Positions 34,629-45,802 of a DNA stretch of 64,000 bases are shown piece after piece. Each line of letters begins with the position of its first letter. Position 1 is the first letter of the stretch. This DNA is from Stenocarpella maydis (lineage: Eukaryota; Ascomycota; Sordariomycetes; Diaporthales; Diaporthaceae), in NCBI GenBank assembly GCA_002270565.1, contig NQMI01000003.1:551331-615330 (forward strand), written 5' to 3'. The notes beneath the pieces were generated by a model, which did no database searches, was not told the DNA's origin, and saw nothing but the letters and a program-made list of their open reading frames with translations. Made by a program: the position numbers and the translations under genes.

Positions 34629-35300
34629 ATGGCCACGATGGCCGCCGAATCATCACCCTCGAGTGCAGGCTCGGACTCGACGTCGACAGAGCGACTGCCG
34701 ATGCCCTCACGCAACCCGCTACCTCTATCGGCGTCACAAGAGGCACAAGTACGAGAGATATTTTACGAGCGGGTACGAGGCTACTGCGGGCCGGAGATAA
34801 AAGGTACATACGGAAAACAACCCCGGGCGACAATCTAACCGCGCCCCCACCCCCCTCTTCCACATGCGAACATGCAGACAGATTTCAACAGAAGATAAAA
34901 GGAGGCTCTGGCTAATCATTTGCCTTTGGCAAAAACAGCATTCGCAGCCTGCGCCCTGGGCCGGACGTTCTCGGTCCCCTTCGCCTGCCGCGAGCCGCAC
35001 CGGGTGATGAACGCGTGCATGAAGCGGCATGCGACGCCGCAGGAGGAGGACGCGGCGCGGGAGGACTGGTTCGCGCGGAGGCAGGAGCGTGTGAGGGAGA
35101 GGCAGGAGAAGGAGCGGCGCAAGGCGGAGCAGCAGCGTTTCATGCGCGAGTGGTGGGGGCTCAAGGAGAGCGAGCGCGAGGAGCAGCTGCGGCAGGCCGC
35201 CGAGGAGAAGCTGGCGCGGGCGGAGCGCGTCGGCGGGTTCGCCTCTGGGAGAAGGAGGCGGTTTGCGGGTGATGATGGGGCGGAAGGGGGCAGGAAGTAG
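34629..35300 (+). CDS. CMC1: COX assembly mitochondrial protein, twin CX9C (Cmc1)
   Basis: Two exons, 34629-34803 and 34939-35300, giving 178 aa; the 135-bp intron has a GTACAT donor and AACAG acceptor. The first CX9C pair (C-GPEIKAFAA-C) spans the intron junction and the second (C-REPHRVMNA-C) follows 11 residues later, so the motif itself confirms the splice. The surrounding GRTFSVPFACRE and MNACMKRH are typical of Cmc1. Such proteins are imported by the Mia40 relay into the intermembrane space and help copper delivery or Cox1 handling in cytochrome c oxidase assembly. The C-terminal half is a very charged Arg/Glu-rich helix, longer than in yeast Cmc1 (111 aa). Confidence 0.92.
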
Positions 35301-35748
35301 GGAGGGCCGGGGATGGCACGATGGGGGAGAGTTGCCATTTCCTCCTCGATGGACGGGCGGTCGGACGCAGGTCAGGCGTATTGGTGAATCTGCATATCAT
35401 GGCGTTTCGGGGGAGACGGTCCCAGGCATTCAGCGACCCATGGCCTGGGTTGAATTACACTACGCTGCTCTAGAGGGCACCTGGGTTTGGAGAGCCGTAA
35501 GGGTGTACATACGTGCCAAGCACGAGTGGAAACATATTTGATATCCAAGAAGGACGAAGACCTTGGCGCCGCTCAAGAACCTGGACCAATAGTTCGCAGT
35601 TTTGTTTCACCAAACGCAGGGTCCTGTAACTCGGAATGGTATCATGGTGGTCCGTGCAAGTTTACATTTCTGCCGTATTTATAGCACATACATTGTATAT
35701 TTATAGCACGCGTATTGATTTCAGGTTTAGCAGGCGGGCGTAGGATGG
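35301..35748. other. convergent intergenic region
   Basis: 3' ends of CMC1 (+) and the D-amino-acid oxidase gene (-). No gene seen. Confidence 0.5.
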
Positions 35749-36994
35749 TCATATATGGGCCTTGGCTGTGACGCCTCGGTCGATCAGCTTCTGGGCCGCC
35801 TCCGCAACTCCCCAGGATAACTCATATCCTCTGCCGCCAAGGCCGTAGGCGTGCACGACGATCTTTCCGGGGGCGATCTCGTCGCTCTCCAGCCTTGCCC
35901 CACCGTGGCGCGCAGGCCGCCGCCCTACGACGTCTTTCAGGACTCGCACTGAGCCAGAGTCATGGGCGATCTTGGGGTGTGTAGCCACGAAAGCCCGAAC
36001 GAGCCTCTCCCTGACCTCCAATGACGGCTCCATGTCCCAGTTGTTTGGCTCCTTGGTGCCGCCTATTATGGTGCCACCTTCAAAACTCCGCGGCACGCAG
36101 AATGTCCAGCTGCCGTCTGCATTCTGCCTAGTCACGGTCTCGTGGCATAGGTTGGCGACAAGGCAGGTCTGGCCTTGTTTCCTCTGTCAGCTCCCACCGA
36201 GGCAAACACCGGTGGGTAGAAGGGGAATAGCGGCATACCTCTGATGATGTATGATTTTGGATCACTAAAACCCATGCCAGATGCATTCACTACGGCCTGG
36301 ACCGGCGCGCCTAGATCACGCATCTGAAAGACCTCCTCGGGGCGGCTAACTTCCCTCCGGAGGATCCGGCCGCCCCGAAATACAAATCTGTTCAGCAAGA
36401 AGCTGCAGTACACCATCGGGTTGACGCACCACGTGTCGTACTCAATCCCCAGGCTGACCCTGTCATCCGGCAGCTCGCTCTTCTCCAGGACGCGGAAGCC
36501 CTCAAGCCCGAGGGCCTTTGCGCTGCCCTCACCACCCTCGCAGGCCAACGCCAGATACTCGGGAGCAGGGCTCTCCAGGTACTCGATGCCCTTCACGAAG
36601 GTGATGCCCGCCTCAGGATTCGACCCCTGCAGTGACTTCATGCGGCGGTAAGTGGCTAGGGCTAGCTGGTGATCCCTGAGGTCGTTGGGCTGGGCGTTGC
36701 CGCCGAGGGGGGGCGGGACCCATCTGTTGTGTGCGCCGCCCCAGGGGCTGGTGAAGTTGATCTGGGCCTTGGGGTCAACGAGGGCGAAGGGCGTGGGGAA
36801 GTCCCTCGCGATTATGGTGACTGCTCCTGGCGCTGCGTGGCCGGCCTCTTGCAGCTGAATGGCGCAGCTCAGGCCGGTGACGCCGGCGCTGAGGCGTGGG
36901 GTGTTAGTCGTGCTGGGCTGTAAGGGGGCGAAAGGGAGAGCAGGTGGCGAGAGGGGGGGTGTATGAACCCTATGACTACGATCTGAGAGGACAT
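35749..36994 (-). CDS. D-amino-acid oxidase (FAD-dependent)
   Basis: Three exons on the minus strand: 36994-36969, 36888-36239 and 36173-35749, giving 366 aa. Introns are 80 bp (donor GTTCAT, GACTAAC branch, CTCAG) and 65 bp (GTATGC...CAAG). The first junction falls inside the FAD-binding Rossmann motif, giving VVIGAGVTGLSCAIQ. Later blocks: NFTSPWGGAHNRW near residue 60, VNASGMGFSD, RGQTCLVAN across the second junction, and the C-terminal YGLGGRGYELSWGVAE. This is the DAO layout, oxidising D-amino acids to keto acids with hydrogen peroxide. Fungal DAOs are peroxisomal with a C-terminal SKL-type signal; this one ends KAHI, so peroxisomal targeting is not evident and D-aspartate specificity cannot be excluded. 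Divergent from the phosphate permease gene. Confidence 0.92.
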
Positions 36995-37302
36995 GGAGGC
37001 ATAGCCAGTGCCAGGCTGCTCGGGTGCGGTGGTCGTCGTGGGCACAGCCGAGGTTGGGCGCAAGTTACAATCGTATCACGGGCGGGCTGAGGCTGGTGGG
37101 TGCAGGCAATGGAGCTGGACTTCTTCTCCCAAGCAAGTCGTCACCCGTCGACCTTTGAATGCACGATATCGAGGTCCGAAGTCGCTAATCCAGGAGCCCA
37201 GCCGGCAGCCTGCGTCAGGCCGGGCCGGAGACGATCGGAGCCGATGCTGCAGTGGTCAAGGACAAAACTAACAGGCGGTGCCACTCGTTGCAACAACCCC
37301 AG

Positions 37303-37334
37303 GCAACCAAGCAACCAAGCAACCAAGCAACCAA
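37303..37334 (+). repeat. CAACCAAG 8-bp tandem repeat
   Basis: About four units, upstream of both the DAO gene and PHO89. Confidence 0.9.
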
Positions 37335-37512
37335 CTTAAACCCCAGAACCCCTGATCGATATCTTCAGCCGACCTTCAGGACATCGCCCCCAGCCTATCG
37401 AGTCTTGTCGCGTGATATCCAATTATAGCATCAGGAATGGCGACTTGAGGGCGATCATAAAGGCCCGACACCATCGAGTGCTTGGCGGGGCCTGCAGCCG
37501 ACAGAGAGCGAG

Positions 37513-37518
37513 CACGTG
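37513..37518. promoter_or_regulatory. CACGTG palindrome upstream of PHO89
   Basis: Within the 12-bp palindrome GAGCACGTGCTC. CACGTG is the core bound by the phosphate regulators Pho4 (yeast) and NUC-1 (Neurospora). Site use here is inferred. Confidence 0.5.
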
Positions 37519-37933
37519 CTCTTCTCAACCACTCAGCAAGGATCGCAGATCGTACGGCGACCGCGCACCACCGCGCGGCGGTGCTTGATTCGTGAACAAC
37601 CCGGCGTGCAGGCTAGACCAATATCGCCCATCAAACCGCTCGCTCGCCACTGCGCGTCGCGCCCGGATGCCCAGCTCAGCCTGTGCAGCAGCAAGACGAC
37701 ACATGCGCCTAGTCGGCCCACGAGGTTCTGCGTGTCTACCGAGCGCTGCAAATGGATGACCGACTGCAACTGCAGCTGCTTGGCTGAAGGGGATTGACGT
37801 GTGCAGCAGGCTTGGAGCCTGGGCCTTCGGCGGTGAAGTCGGACAGAGGGTACGGCCATCTGCCTTCGCCATCGCTTGGGCGCCGGGCCCGGGTCAATGT
37901 CAAACAGGACAAGAACTCATGGCAAAGCTTACC

Positions 37934-37939
37934 CACGTG
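37934..37939. promoter_or_regulatory. CACGTG palindrome upstream of PHO89
   Basis: In the context CCCACGTGGG, itself a 10-bp palindrome; about 600 bp before the permease start. Candidate Pho4/NUC-1-type site. Confidence 0.55.
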
Positions 37940-38385
37940 GGCGGCCAGACGCATCTTATAGGCGAACGCAGCGCTCGTCGCCAAGTCCCGCCGAGAGCCT
38001 TGAACAAGACACCATTCCGCAATCATATAAACCTCCTCCATGCTTTTCTTGGCTGACAACCCAGCTCGGTCTGCCTGGATCTGCCAAGTCAAGGAGATTT
38101 CCCCATCCTTCGACCATGTTTCTGGTCCTACACCCCAGTTGAGGACACCGAGGGCCGCCATGCCCGGCCTTGGCCCACGACCAAGCCTCGAGGCGGACCC
38201 TTCCGCTAGGGTGTGCCTATCCTGCCGCCGGTGTGTCGACGCCCCTAGTGGACAGGAGGACCCAACGGATATGGACACCAATGTGGGCAAAAACGCCCAT
38301 TAGACTCACCATCCTCGAGGGCAGGGTCGACGGCCATCGGATAGTATGGTGCCCGGTGGGGTCCAGCCGAAACTCAGCCTTGGAG

Positions 38386-38391
38386 CACGTG
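38386..38391. promoter_or_regulatory. CACGTG palindrome upstream of PHO89
   Basis: About 155 bp upstream of the permease ATG, a typical distance for a functional phosphate-control site. Confidence 0.55.
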
Positions 38392-38544
38392 TGCGCCGTC
38401 CCGATCTGCCAGCGTACGGCGAGGACGAGAGAGCATGGCCGATTCAACATATAATATCTTGGTCCTCGCCCACCCTCGACATGTGCCAGTGCTCAGGGTC
38501 CAGGCAATTGTTTCTAGGCTTGCATCTTGTCACCAGTTGCCAAA

Positions 38545-40492
38545 ATGCTTGACCAATACACTTACGTCTTCGTGATCGGCACGCTCTTTGCGATGCTCGA
38601 TGCCTACAACAATGGCGCAAGTAAGCTTCTTCCCTCCTCTTGGCACCCTTTTCGGCCGTCCCTCCCTCTCCCGTCTCCCAGCCTTGGGTGCTAACCACGT
38701 GTGGGCAGACGATGTCGCGAACGCCTGGGCAACCAGTGTGTCGTCGAGGTCAATCTCATATAGGCAGGCCATGATCTTCGGTACAGTCTTCGAAATGTTG
38801 GGAGCCATCACCGTCGGTGCCCGGACGGCAGATACCATCAAGAATGGAATCATCCCCAACTCTGCGTTTCAGGGAAATGCCGGGGTCCAGATGCTCGCCT
38901 TCACATGCGCCCTCGCCGCTGCCTCCTCATGGGTCATGTGGTGCACAAAACACTCTGCCCACGTCTCCTCGACATACTCTCTCATCTCGGCCGTTGCTGG
39001 CGTCGGTGTCGCCACTGTCGGCGCCTCAGAGGTCCAGTGGGGTTGGAACAATGGCAAGGGCTTGGGTGCCATCTTCGCAGGTCTCGGTATGGCCCCAGCC
39101 ATCTCTGCTGGTTTCGGTGCCACCATCTTCATGCTTATCAAGCTGGTCGTGCACCTGCGGAAAAACCCGGTCCCATGGGCTGTCTGGACCTCGCCCTTCT
39201 TCTTCCTCATCGCCGGCACAATCTGCACCCTGTCCATTGTCTACAAGGGCTCTCCCAACCTGGGTCTGAACAAGAAGCCCAGCTGGTTCGTCGCCTCAGT
39301 CACCATGGGCACTGGTTTCGGTGTCGCTTTGCTGGCGGCTCTCATCTTCGTCCCATATGTCCACGCCAAGATTATCAGGAGAGACGCCTCGGTCAAGTGG
39401 TACCACTGCTTCCAAGGCCCCCTGCTCTTCCGCCGCGCTGTCGTGGCGGAGTCGGACCGCGCCGTCGTGCCCAACTACGCAGTTGTCCAAGACGATGAGG
39501 ATGATGCCGCCAACACCAACTCCTCCCCTAGATCCACCAGCGTTGATTGGGCCCAGGGCGAGAAGGAAGCAGGACAGGACAAGACTGCCGTCTACAACGA
39601 GACCAATCAGCTCACCTACAAGGAGATCCAGGAGCAGGGTGACGCAAAGCTGCGCGCCAAGCTGTTGAAGAAGCGTGGGCCCCTGGGCTGGGGTATGCGC
39701 ACGCTGCGCGACAACCCCATGGGACCAGGCCAGATATACGAGCTGCACAACATGAAGATGCTGTGCAAGCGCATTCCCGCCATGATTACGGTCGGCCTTC
39801 TCTACGGTCTACACTACGATATCCACGCCGCGCAGTCTGGTCACGCCGGTACTCCCGAGGGCGCGCGCATGGAACGCATCTACGCTGCCGCTGTAAAGTA
39901 CCCCAACGAGGTTGAGCACACGTACTCGTTCGTGCAGATCCTGACAGCCTGCACTGCCTCCTTCGCCCACGGCGCCAACGACATCGGTAACTCGGTGGGT
40001 CCTTGGGCTGTTATCTACTCGGCCTGGTCAACTGGCGAGGCCGCCGCCTCCAAGCAACCCGTCCCGGTGTGGCAGCTTGCCGTTCTGTCCGCCACCATCT
40101 CTCTGGGTCTCATTACTTATGGTTACAACATCATGAAGGGTAAGCCTCAACTCACCCTGTTCCGATGCCGCGTGAAAACTCAATAACTAACTCTTAAAAT
40201 AGTCATGGGTAACAAGCTCACATATCACTCCCCCAGCCGTGGCTGCTCTATGGAGATGGGCGCCGCTATCACCGTCCTGGTTTTCTCACAGTTCTCCCTC
40301 CCCGTGTCCACCTCTATGTGTATCACCGGTGCCACCGTCGGTGTCGGTCTGTGCAATGGTACCTTCAAGGCCGTCAACTTCCAGCGTGTCGGCCTGCTCG
40401 TCATCGCATGGATCATGACCATCCCCATCGCCGGCACGCTGGGTGGTGTGCTTATGGGTCTTTTCCTGAACGCGCCTCATTTCGGCGCCTAG
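38545..40492 (+). CDS. PHO89: Phosphate permease, PHO89/PHO-4 type (cation-phosphate symporter, PiT family)
   Basis: Three exons: 38545-38620, 38709-40139 and 40203-40492, giving 598 aa. Introns are 88 bp (GTAAGC, CTAAC branch, GGGCAG) and 63 bp (GTAAGC...AAATAG). The first junction falls inside the PiT signature and restores NNGANDVANAWA (N26 split across it); the second copy, GANDIGNSVGPWA, is near residue 447, with PVSTSMCITGATVG towards the C-terminus. About a dozen hydrophobic helices flank a hydrophilic loop (about 290-400), as in PHO-4 of Neurospora (590 aa). The protein imports phosphate with sodium across the plasma membrane at high affinity. Three CACGTG sites upstream and one in intron 1 (38696-38701) suggest induction by phosphate starvation. 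Confidence 0.95.
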
Positions 40493-40946
40493 ATGAACTA
40501 GAGAAAATATCGGGTCTTTGAGCGTTTATGACTTGTATGAAGGGACCGCGTGTAGCTCTTTGTTGATCTTTTTTTTTTTTTTCTTATAAAAAAAAAGACT
40601 TTCAAAAATAGAGTATTGCAACCGGATCAAGAACGGAATCAGGTAGAGGAAGCGGGAGACGCTTGTTTGATTTTCTGCATACCTATGCTTCTGCTTGGTG
40701 TCTTATACCTGGGGGATTGGGAATGGGTCGCAAAATATTCTTGCATCTGGATGTGCAAAGCACGCAAGCCATCGAGCATTTTTCTTAGATTCCTTAGATG
40801 TCTTCAATGTTGTTGGCGGCGCATACCCTTACAGTGCCACACGTTACAGAGATATATTACGCATCATTTTGTGTTCAAACTCGACCATTGCTCAGTTGAC
40901 TCCGTGCCTAAGCTTGAGCCATCCGCACCACACAGACCACCCAACG
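40493..40946. other. 3' flank of PHO89
   Basis: Contains a T15-type run followed by CTTAT and an A9 run (about 40569-40596), which can pair as a hairpin. No gene seen. Confidence 0.5.
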
Positions 40947-41860
40947 CTACTTGTTGTAGTCTCGAGTGTAGTCCTCCACACCGCTGCTGCTGCTACCTGA
41001 CCTGCACGTAAAAACTTTGTTGAATCGGTTCTTGCATGCCTCGGCGGCAGCAGACACTGCGGCTCCCTGGTCGGTCGTAGAGCCTCCTTGAGGGGTGCCA
41101 GGGCCACTGGTGGTATGTAGTATTGGTACCACCCTGCTTGCGGGCAGATGCCGGCATCTTAAATCCCTTGGCTCGGAGGTTGCGTAAGTCGTAGCTGAAG
41201 GTGTCTTGCGATGCCTTTTGCTCAGGGGGCTTGTAGGGTACCTTAATACCGCACGAGCTCTGGGACGCAGAGGTTACCGCCCTTGAGGGCAAAATAAACA
41301 TTCGTGTTAAGCTTCTTTAATTGGTAGAGTATACAGTACATACCGTCATAGTCGCCCGTGGAGGACAATCCAGCCAGTTGCCCGCCAATGTCCCCCACCT
41401 CTCTATGGCGCTGTGTATAACCATTGACTCGGATGCGAAGAGGCTGATGAAGTCCTCTTCGTCTGTAGGCAGGGGTCCAGGCTGAGGCAGGGTCTGAAAG
41501 ACCTCGACTTCATCGGCGTATTACCCAGGATCCAGGGGGTTGACCAGAAACCCTATGGTCTTGCTCGTCATTCCGAGGACCGCCTCGGCAAAGTCGGGGG
41601 AACGCAACATGGGGCTCCTAATAAGATAGGACCTGCCGAATCTGGCGTCCAAGAGCCCCCTTGATCTTCTTGCCCGTGCGGGCCAATCTTGTTGGCCCAG
41701 CAGCTATAGCGGGTGCCAGCCATGACGACGTTGGTGAGGTGCTCGATGATAACTGCGGAAGGGTCTATCTAGCTCGGGGTGCTCACGGCGGATGACGCTG
41801 CTGACGACGACCTGGCAGCTCGGGGGGGGGGGGAAACGGGGCACAAGAAACTTCTACATG
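40947..41860 (-). pseudogene. remnant of an unrecognised gene
   Basis: Minus-strand reading gives several coding-like blocks in changing frames: TRYSCWANKIGPHGQ (about 41725-41680), then after a frame change FGRSYLIRSPMLRSPDFAEA and TSKTIGFLVNPLDPG, an in-frame TAA, and FQTLPQPGPLPTDEEDFISL up to a plausible intron (donor GTATGT near 41343, acceptor CTCAAG near 41283). After it come KVPYKPPEQKASQDTFSYDL and, after another frame change near 41110-41140, a Ser/Gly/Thr-rich C-terminus ending at 40947. The internal stop and frame changes mean it cannot make one protein. I do not recognise the family. The 5' end is not clear. Confidence 0.45.
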
Positions 41861-42016
41861 TCCATGCACGTATCAAGAGGTCCATGGCCTGGTTGCCAAA
41901 TATAAATTGGCCCCAATTTTAGATGTCTGCAAAGCCCGCTCGGTGCTTCTTGCCTGTGACGACGAAGACGCCCTCGTGAACCATGGTCCAAGAATGCTCA
42001 GCTGCAGTCCGGTCGA

Positions 42017-43999
42017 TCAGGTGGTGTTCTGCTGTCCGGTAATTAAAGTTTTGCTGTCAGAGGCGGCTTTCAGCATTACCGAATTCCTGACGGTAGATGG
42101 GAAGAATTGTAGCAAAGTGCCTGTATCAACACCTGCCCAGACCATGTCATCTGGTACGCGGGACTCGTTGGCCTTGGCGATTTGCATACATTCCTCGGCG
42201 TCAATGTTCTCGTATTTGCTCAGAAGAAGTCGAACAATATTCACGTGGCCGTTCTGCGCGGCAAGCCAGACCGGATTCCCCCCTCGCGCGCATCTTCCCA
42301 GAGCCCCATGTGGTGTTGGTGTCCATTTGAGACAGGAATACCTTCACCATGGCCTCGTCGCCTTTCCACGCCGCTACAGCCAATGCCGAAAGTGTCAGAT
42401 CGGGAGTACACATGCTCCTCTTGCTCACACTGATGTCCTCCCGTCCCAGGAGCAGCTCGACAATACGTAGCCGTCCGAGCTTGGCGGCCATGGTCAGCAG
42501 TGTCTCCCAGTTGTCTCCGGCGTCAAAATATGCATTGATATCGATTTCAGGTCTTCCAAGTATGGCTGCGACATGAGCTCCTTTTTTTCATTGCGACCAT
42601 GAGCGGGAGGGGGAGGTGATATGGGGTTGATCTTGAAATCACTGCGACCCAGCAACCATACAACTATGTGATTGTTGCCCTCTTTGAGTGCAACGGAAAG
42701 AAGAGTGTCTGGAGAATCATGTCCGTTGAATCTACTATGGATTCCTTGGATGGCAACTCTGTCCTCTGTAGACGGGGGTGAGTTTCGGTACCGTCGATGA
42801 CGTGCCCTGTGGTGCCGATTCTGTTGTAAACGCCGATGCTGGGGAGGACAACATTGCTTGATACGTCTTGTATTGCCGGTATGATTCATTCGCGTAGTAC
42901 CATCCGAGAACTCGATGAGGCAGATCATCCAGGGCATCGAAAAAGTCGTCCAGGCCCCAGAGAGGAGCCGGAGGTGTAGCAGGTCCCTGGTTCTTGAATA
43001 GGAGGTAGGATATAGTGCGTTGGACCACTGTATATATGTCGGCTCCATAGTCCGGCGGGATGACTGCCTCGCTATAAGCATCAGGGGAGATTCCTAGTAA
43101 TGCGTAGACACGGTCTCTTGGGTCGCCCGCTTGGCTGGAGCGAAACTTGCTGAGAAGAGTTCCCAGATCGCGATTGGATGTCCACCATGATGTATGCCTC
43201 AGAGGGCCTGGCATGATATCGAGAACGGACTGGGCATGAGGGTCGACCGTCTCCAGGCCGATGAGAGCCGGCATCTGGGCAAAGGTCCGAGCCGAGACGG
43301 ATTTCGCCCCACAGACAACCAGCGCCGACCTTGCGCTCGCTACCTCCTGCAGGATCCATAAGCGTCATGTCCGCGAGTATGGGTGGTTGGAAGTAAGTAG
43401 GTTTACCTGCAGAATCCAGACACGTCGGAACCACGGCCTGGCAAGCAATTCCTCCAGCGCCGTATAGGCTCGGCGGAACATGTCCGTCGCTGGCCCTCCA
43501 TTCGCGAGCACGATCGATTCCCACTCGTGCTCCCAAGACCTGGTGCTTGACGCATGCAGATCAAGCGTGTCCGCAAGGCTCATGAGGAGGCCGATGTCCT
43601 CACTGCCTGGTCCCTAACCAGATGATGACCTGCTCCGCGGGCTTGTAAACCAGTCTCATCTGGCCGGCCTGGTGGCTCTTCTCCACGTCCGAGGACTGGT
43701 TTATGCATATTGCATCAACCCAGAGAAGCCGGTCCTGGTGTGGTAACCTCAGGGCCTGCAGAGCCGTGGCCAGATTAGTGGTAATGACGAACGGCTGCTG
43801 GTTCACGGTGACCTCCCGCTCAACAGAGGCATCGCCCCATGTGTAAGACAGAGCCTCATATGGTATGCCGTCGACCTCGTGGAGATAGGCCTCAAACAGC
43901 TCGCAGCGCAGGGGCTCGGCAGGGTAACCCTTCTCGAGTCTGAGCAGCCGGATGGCGTCTTTTTCCGAGGTCAAGATGAGTGTATCCGTACGAGGCCAT
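42017..43999 (-). pseudogene. HET-domain / ankyrin-repeat gene (heterokaryon incompatibility type) with five frameshifts
   Basis: The minus strand reads as a typical HET protein. From an ATG at 43999 come MASYGYTHLDL, then IPYEALSYTWGDAS (HET motif 1), WVDAICINQSSDVEKSHQ (motif 2), RPWFRRVWILQEVASA across a normal 60-bp intron (43406-43347, GTAAAC...CTGCAG), and DPRDRVYALLGIS (motif 3). Ankyrin-like repeats follow (TLLTMAAKLGRLRIVELLLG; NPVWLAAQNGHVNIVRLLL). The coding frame changes by one base at five places: CGG/A-run near 43961-43966, 43604-43615, G5 at 42774-42778, T7 at 42582-42588, and C6 at 42278-42283. Protein blocks on each side of each place continue the family pattern, so this is a broken copy. 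HET proteins trigger death of incompatible fusion cells. End taken at the last clear frame (TGA, 42017). Confidence 0.82.
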
Positions 44000-45802
44000 C
44001 CCCGAGAACACACGAATCAGGCGGGGGTCACAGGATCGGAGGGCCGAGGCGGCTATGGTTGAGACTCGGCATCTTCAAAGCCTCTTTGCCAGAGAAAGAA
44101 GGCGGGGGAGAGGGGGAAACAGAGGCGGATGTCAAGGGTGTGTGGACTCATGCGCGCAGGAACCTGAGCTTCCAACGACAGAAAGGCGTGGTGGATGGGG
44201 GGGAATCCCAGTGTGAACTTGTATGAGAAGCAAAGAAAAACCGAGGGGAGGAGACATGTGTTGTGTGAAAATTACAGGGGGGAGGGCTCGCCTGTGCGAG
44301 TTGTGTATTTCGAGTCAAGCTGCACTCTGGAGTTGAGGACATGTCAAAATATACCAGGTGGAAAGCCGCAACCGGGGCCCCCTAGGAGCCATCCGCCCAG
44401 GTACTGATGACGGCCCAAGGACCCAAGTAGGTAGGCGCGAAGGAGGTTCGCCTCACCCACTCGCTCCGCTCGCTCCGCTCGCTCCTCGGGCGTTCTTGTC
44501 ATGCCTGTTGGGCAGACTCGGGACCGTAACGGCAAGGAGAGTGGCACAGCGACGTGCCAGTGTGAGTGCGACATGCGAGGTGGACACGTGCTGTGTGACG
44601 GTCTTGTCACCGCCGAAGTCGCACATATCCTCTCGCCCATGCCGACTCTGGTCCGCAATGACCAGCCCGGCCGCCAACGGGACCACTCAGCACCAACGGG
44701 GCCGGCCCTGGTGCTCTGGCCGCTGCAGATGGCACGGTGTGGACCAGCGGCTCTGGACGAGAGGCTGAGACATACAGACAGTGCGCCGTGCGAGGCCGGC
44801 ACAGCGACCGGATAGAGCAATCTGGGGTTGCACATGTCGACTGCAGGTTCCGTGTCAATATGTATACGACAGTAGTGTGCTGCGTAGTATTTTAATTCTC
44901 GTGCCGAGGGCTCCATCCGCGCCCCCGTCTTTGTGAGCTTCACTAGCCGCCGCCGAATGCGCGCCAGTTATGTACGGAGTACTCCGCAGAAGCATCTGGG
45001 CCACTTGGCCGTGCCTCGCCCTCGCAAGCGCTGAAGCCGCTGCGGCGAACCCAATCACGGGCGAGGCACGGATCTGCAGCCGGGGGTACAAAGCAGAACC
45101 TGTCGCCGGGCGTCTAACTGCAGCGTGACGGGGCCGATGATTGGACACGGACCCCTGAGGCCACTTAGACCCCCCCCCCCGGTCTGGTCCCTCGTGTTGC
45201 TATTTTGAATCGTTGAACCGCTGCTGTGTGTGCCGTGGTTGGTTACCTGCCCGTCTGCCCGTGTACCCCGGGCATGCAGATCTCGTGCGGGAGAGACCTC
45301 TCTCGCTCCTCCTCGCCTCCTGCGGACATGGCCCGCGATGCTCTGGCCTGCCCAGAAGGCCGGGCAATGTACCCACGGCGCTTAAAATAACCATAGATAT
45401 GAACAACCATGGATATGCTGCGGGTGAGCGGGTGCCGACGCCGTGGCCACGCAAGCATCTGGCCAAGGACCTTGTTATCCTCTCTGTAGATCCCGATATA
45501 GTCTGCTGTCCCGCATCTGCCCGCCACCAGTCAACCACTGTGCTCTTCCCTACCGCTTGAGTCTTGGTCCCGTCCACGCTTTTGGCCCCCCAGGTCCCTA
45601 TTTCAGTGCTAGACCTCGTCTGTCGCCAGCCCAGCATGCGTCGGTAGCAGGTTTGGCGTCCACCAACCCCCCCCCCCCAAACAGCATCCCAACCGAGCCT
45701 GGGTGCTAGCTTCCAGAAGAGGATCAGAAAGGGGGAGAAGGGGGGAAAAGGCCTGAATCAGAGTTGGGACGTCTGCTCGAGGCAGACACAGTACACAAGA
45801 TA
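44000..45802. other. intergenic region
   Basis: 1.8 kb between the broken HET gene (-) and the 634-aa gene (+). Contains a CGCTCCGCTC repeat, a C11 and a C12 tract. No gene seen. Confidence 0.5.
44462..44485 (+). repeat. CGCTCCGCTC tandem repeat
   Basis: About two and a half 10-bp units in intergenic DNA. Confidence 0.75.

Larger units (their letters stand above)
36995..38544. other. divergent promoter region of the DAO gene and PHO89
   Basis: 1.55 kb without a supportable gene. It holds three CACGTG palindromes and the (CAACCAAG)n repeat listed separately. Confidence 0.55.

Noticed and set aside
42582..42588. Programmed frameshifting at the T7/A7 run of the HET gene
   Set aside because: Four further frameshifts in the same gene make decay or sequence error far more likely than one programmed event.
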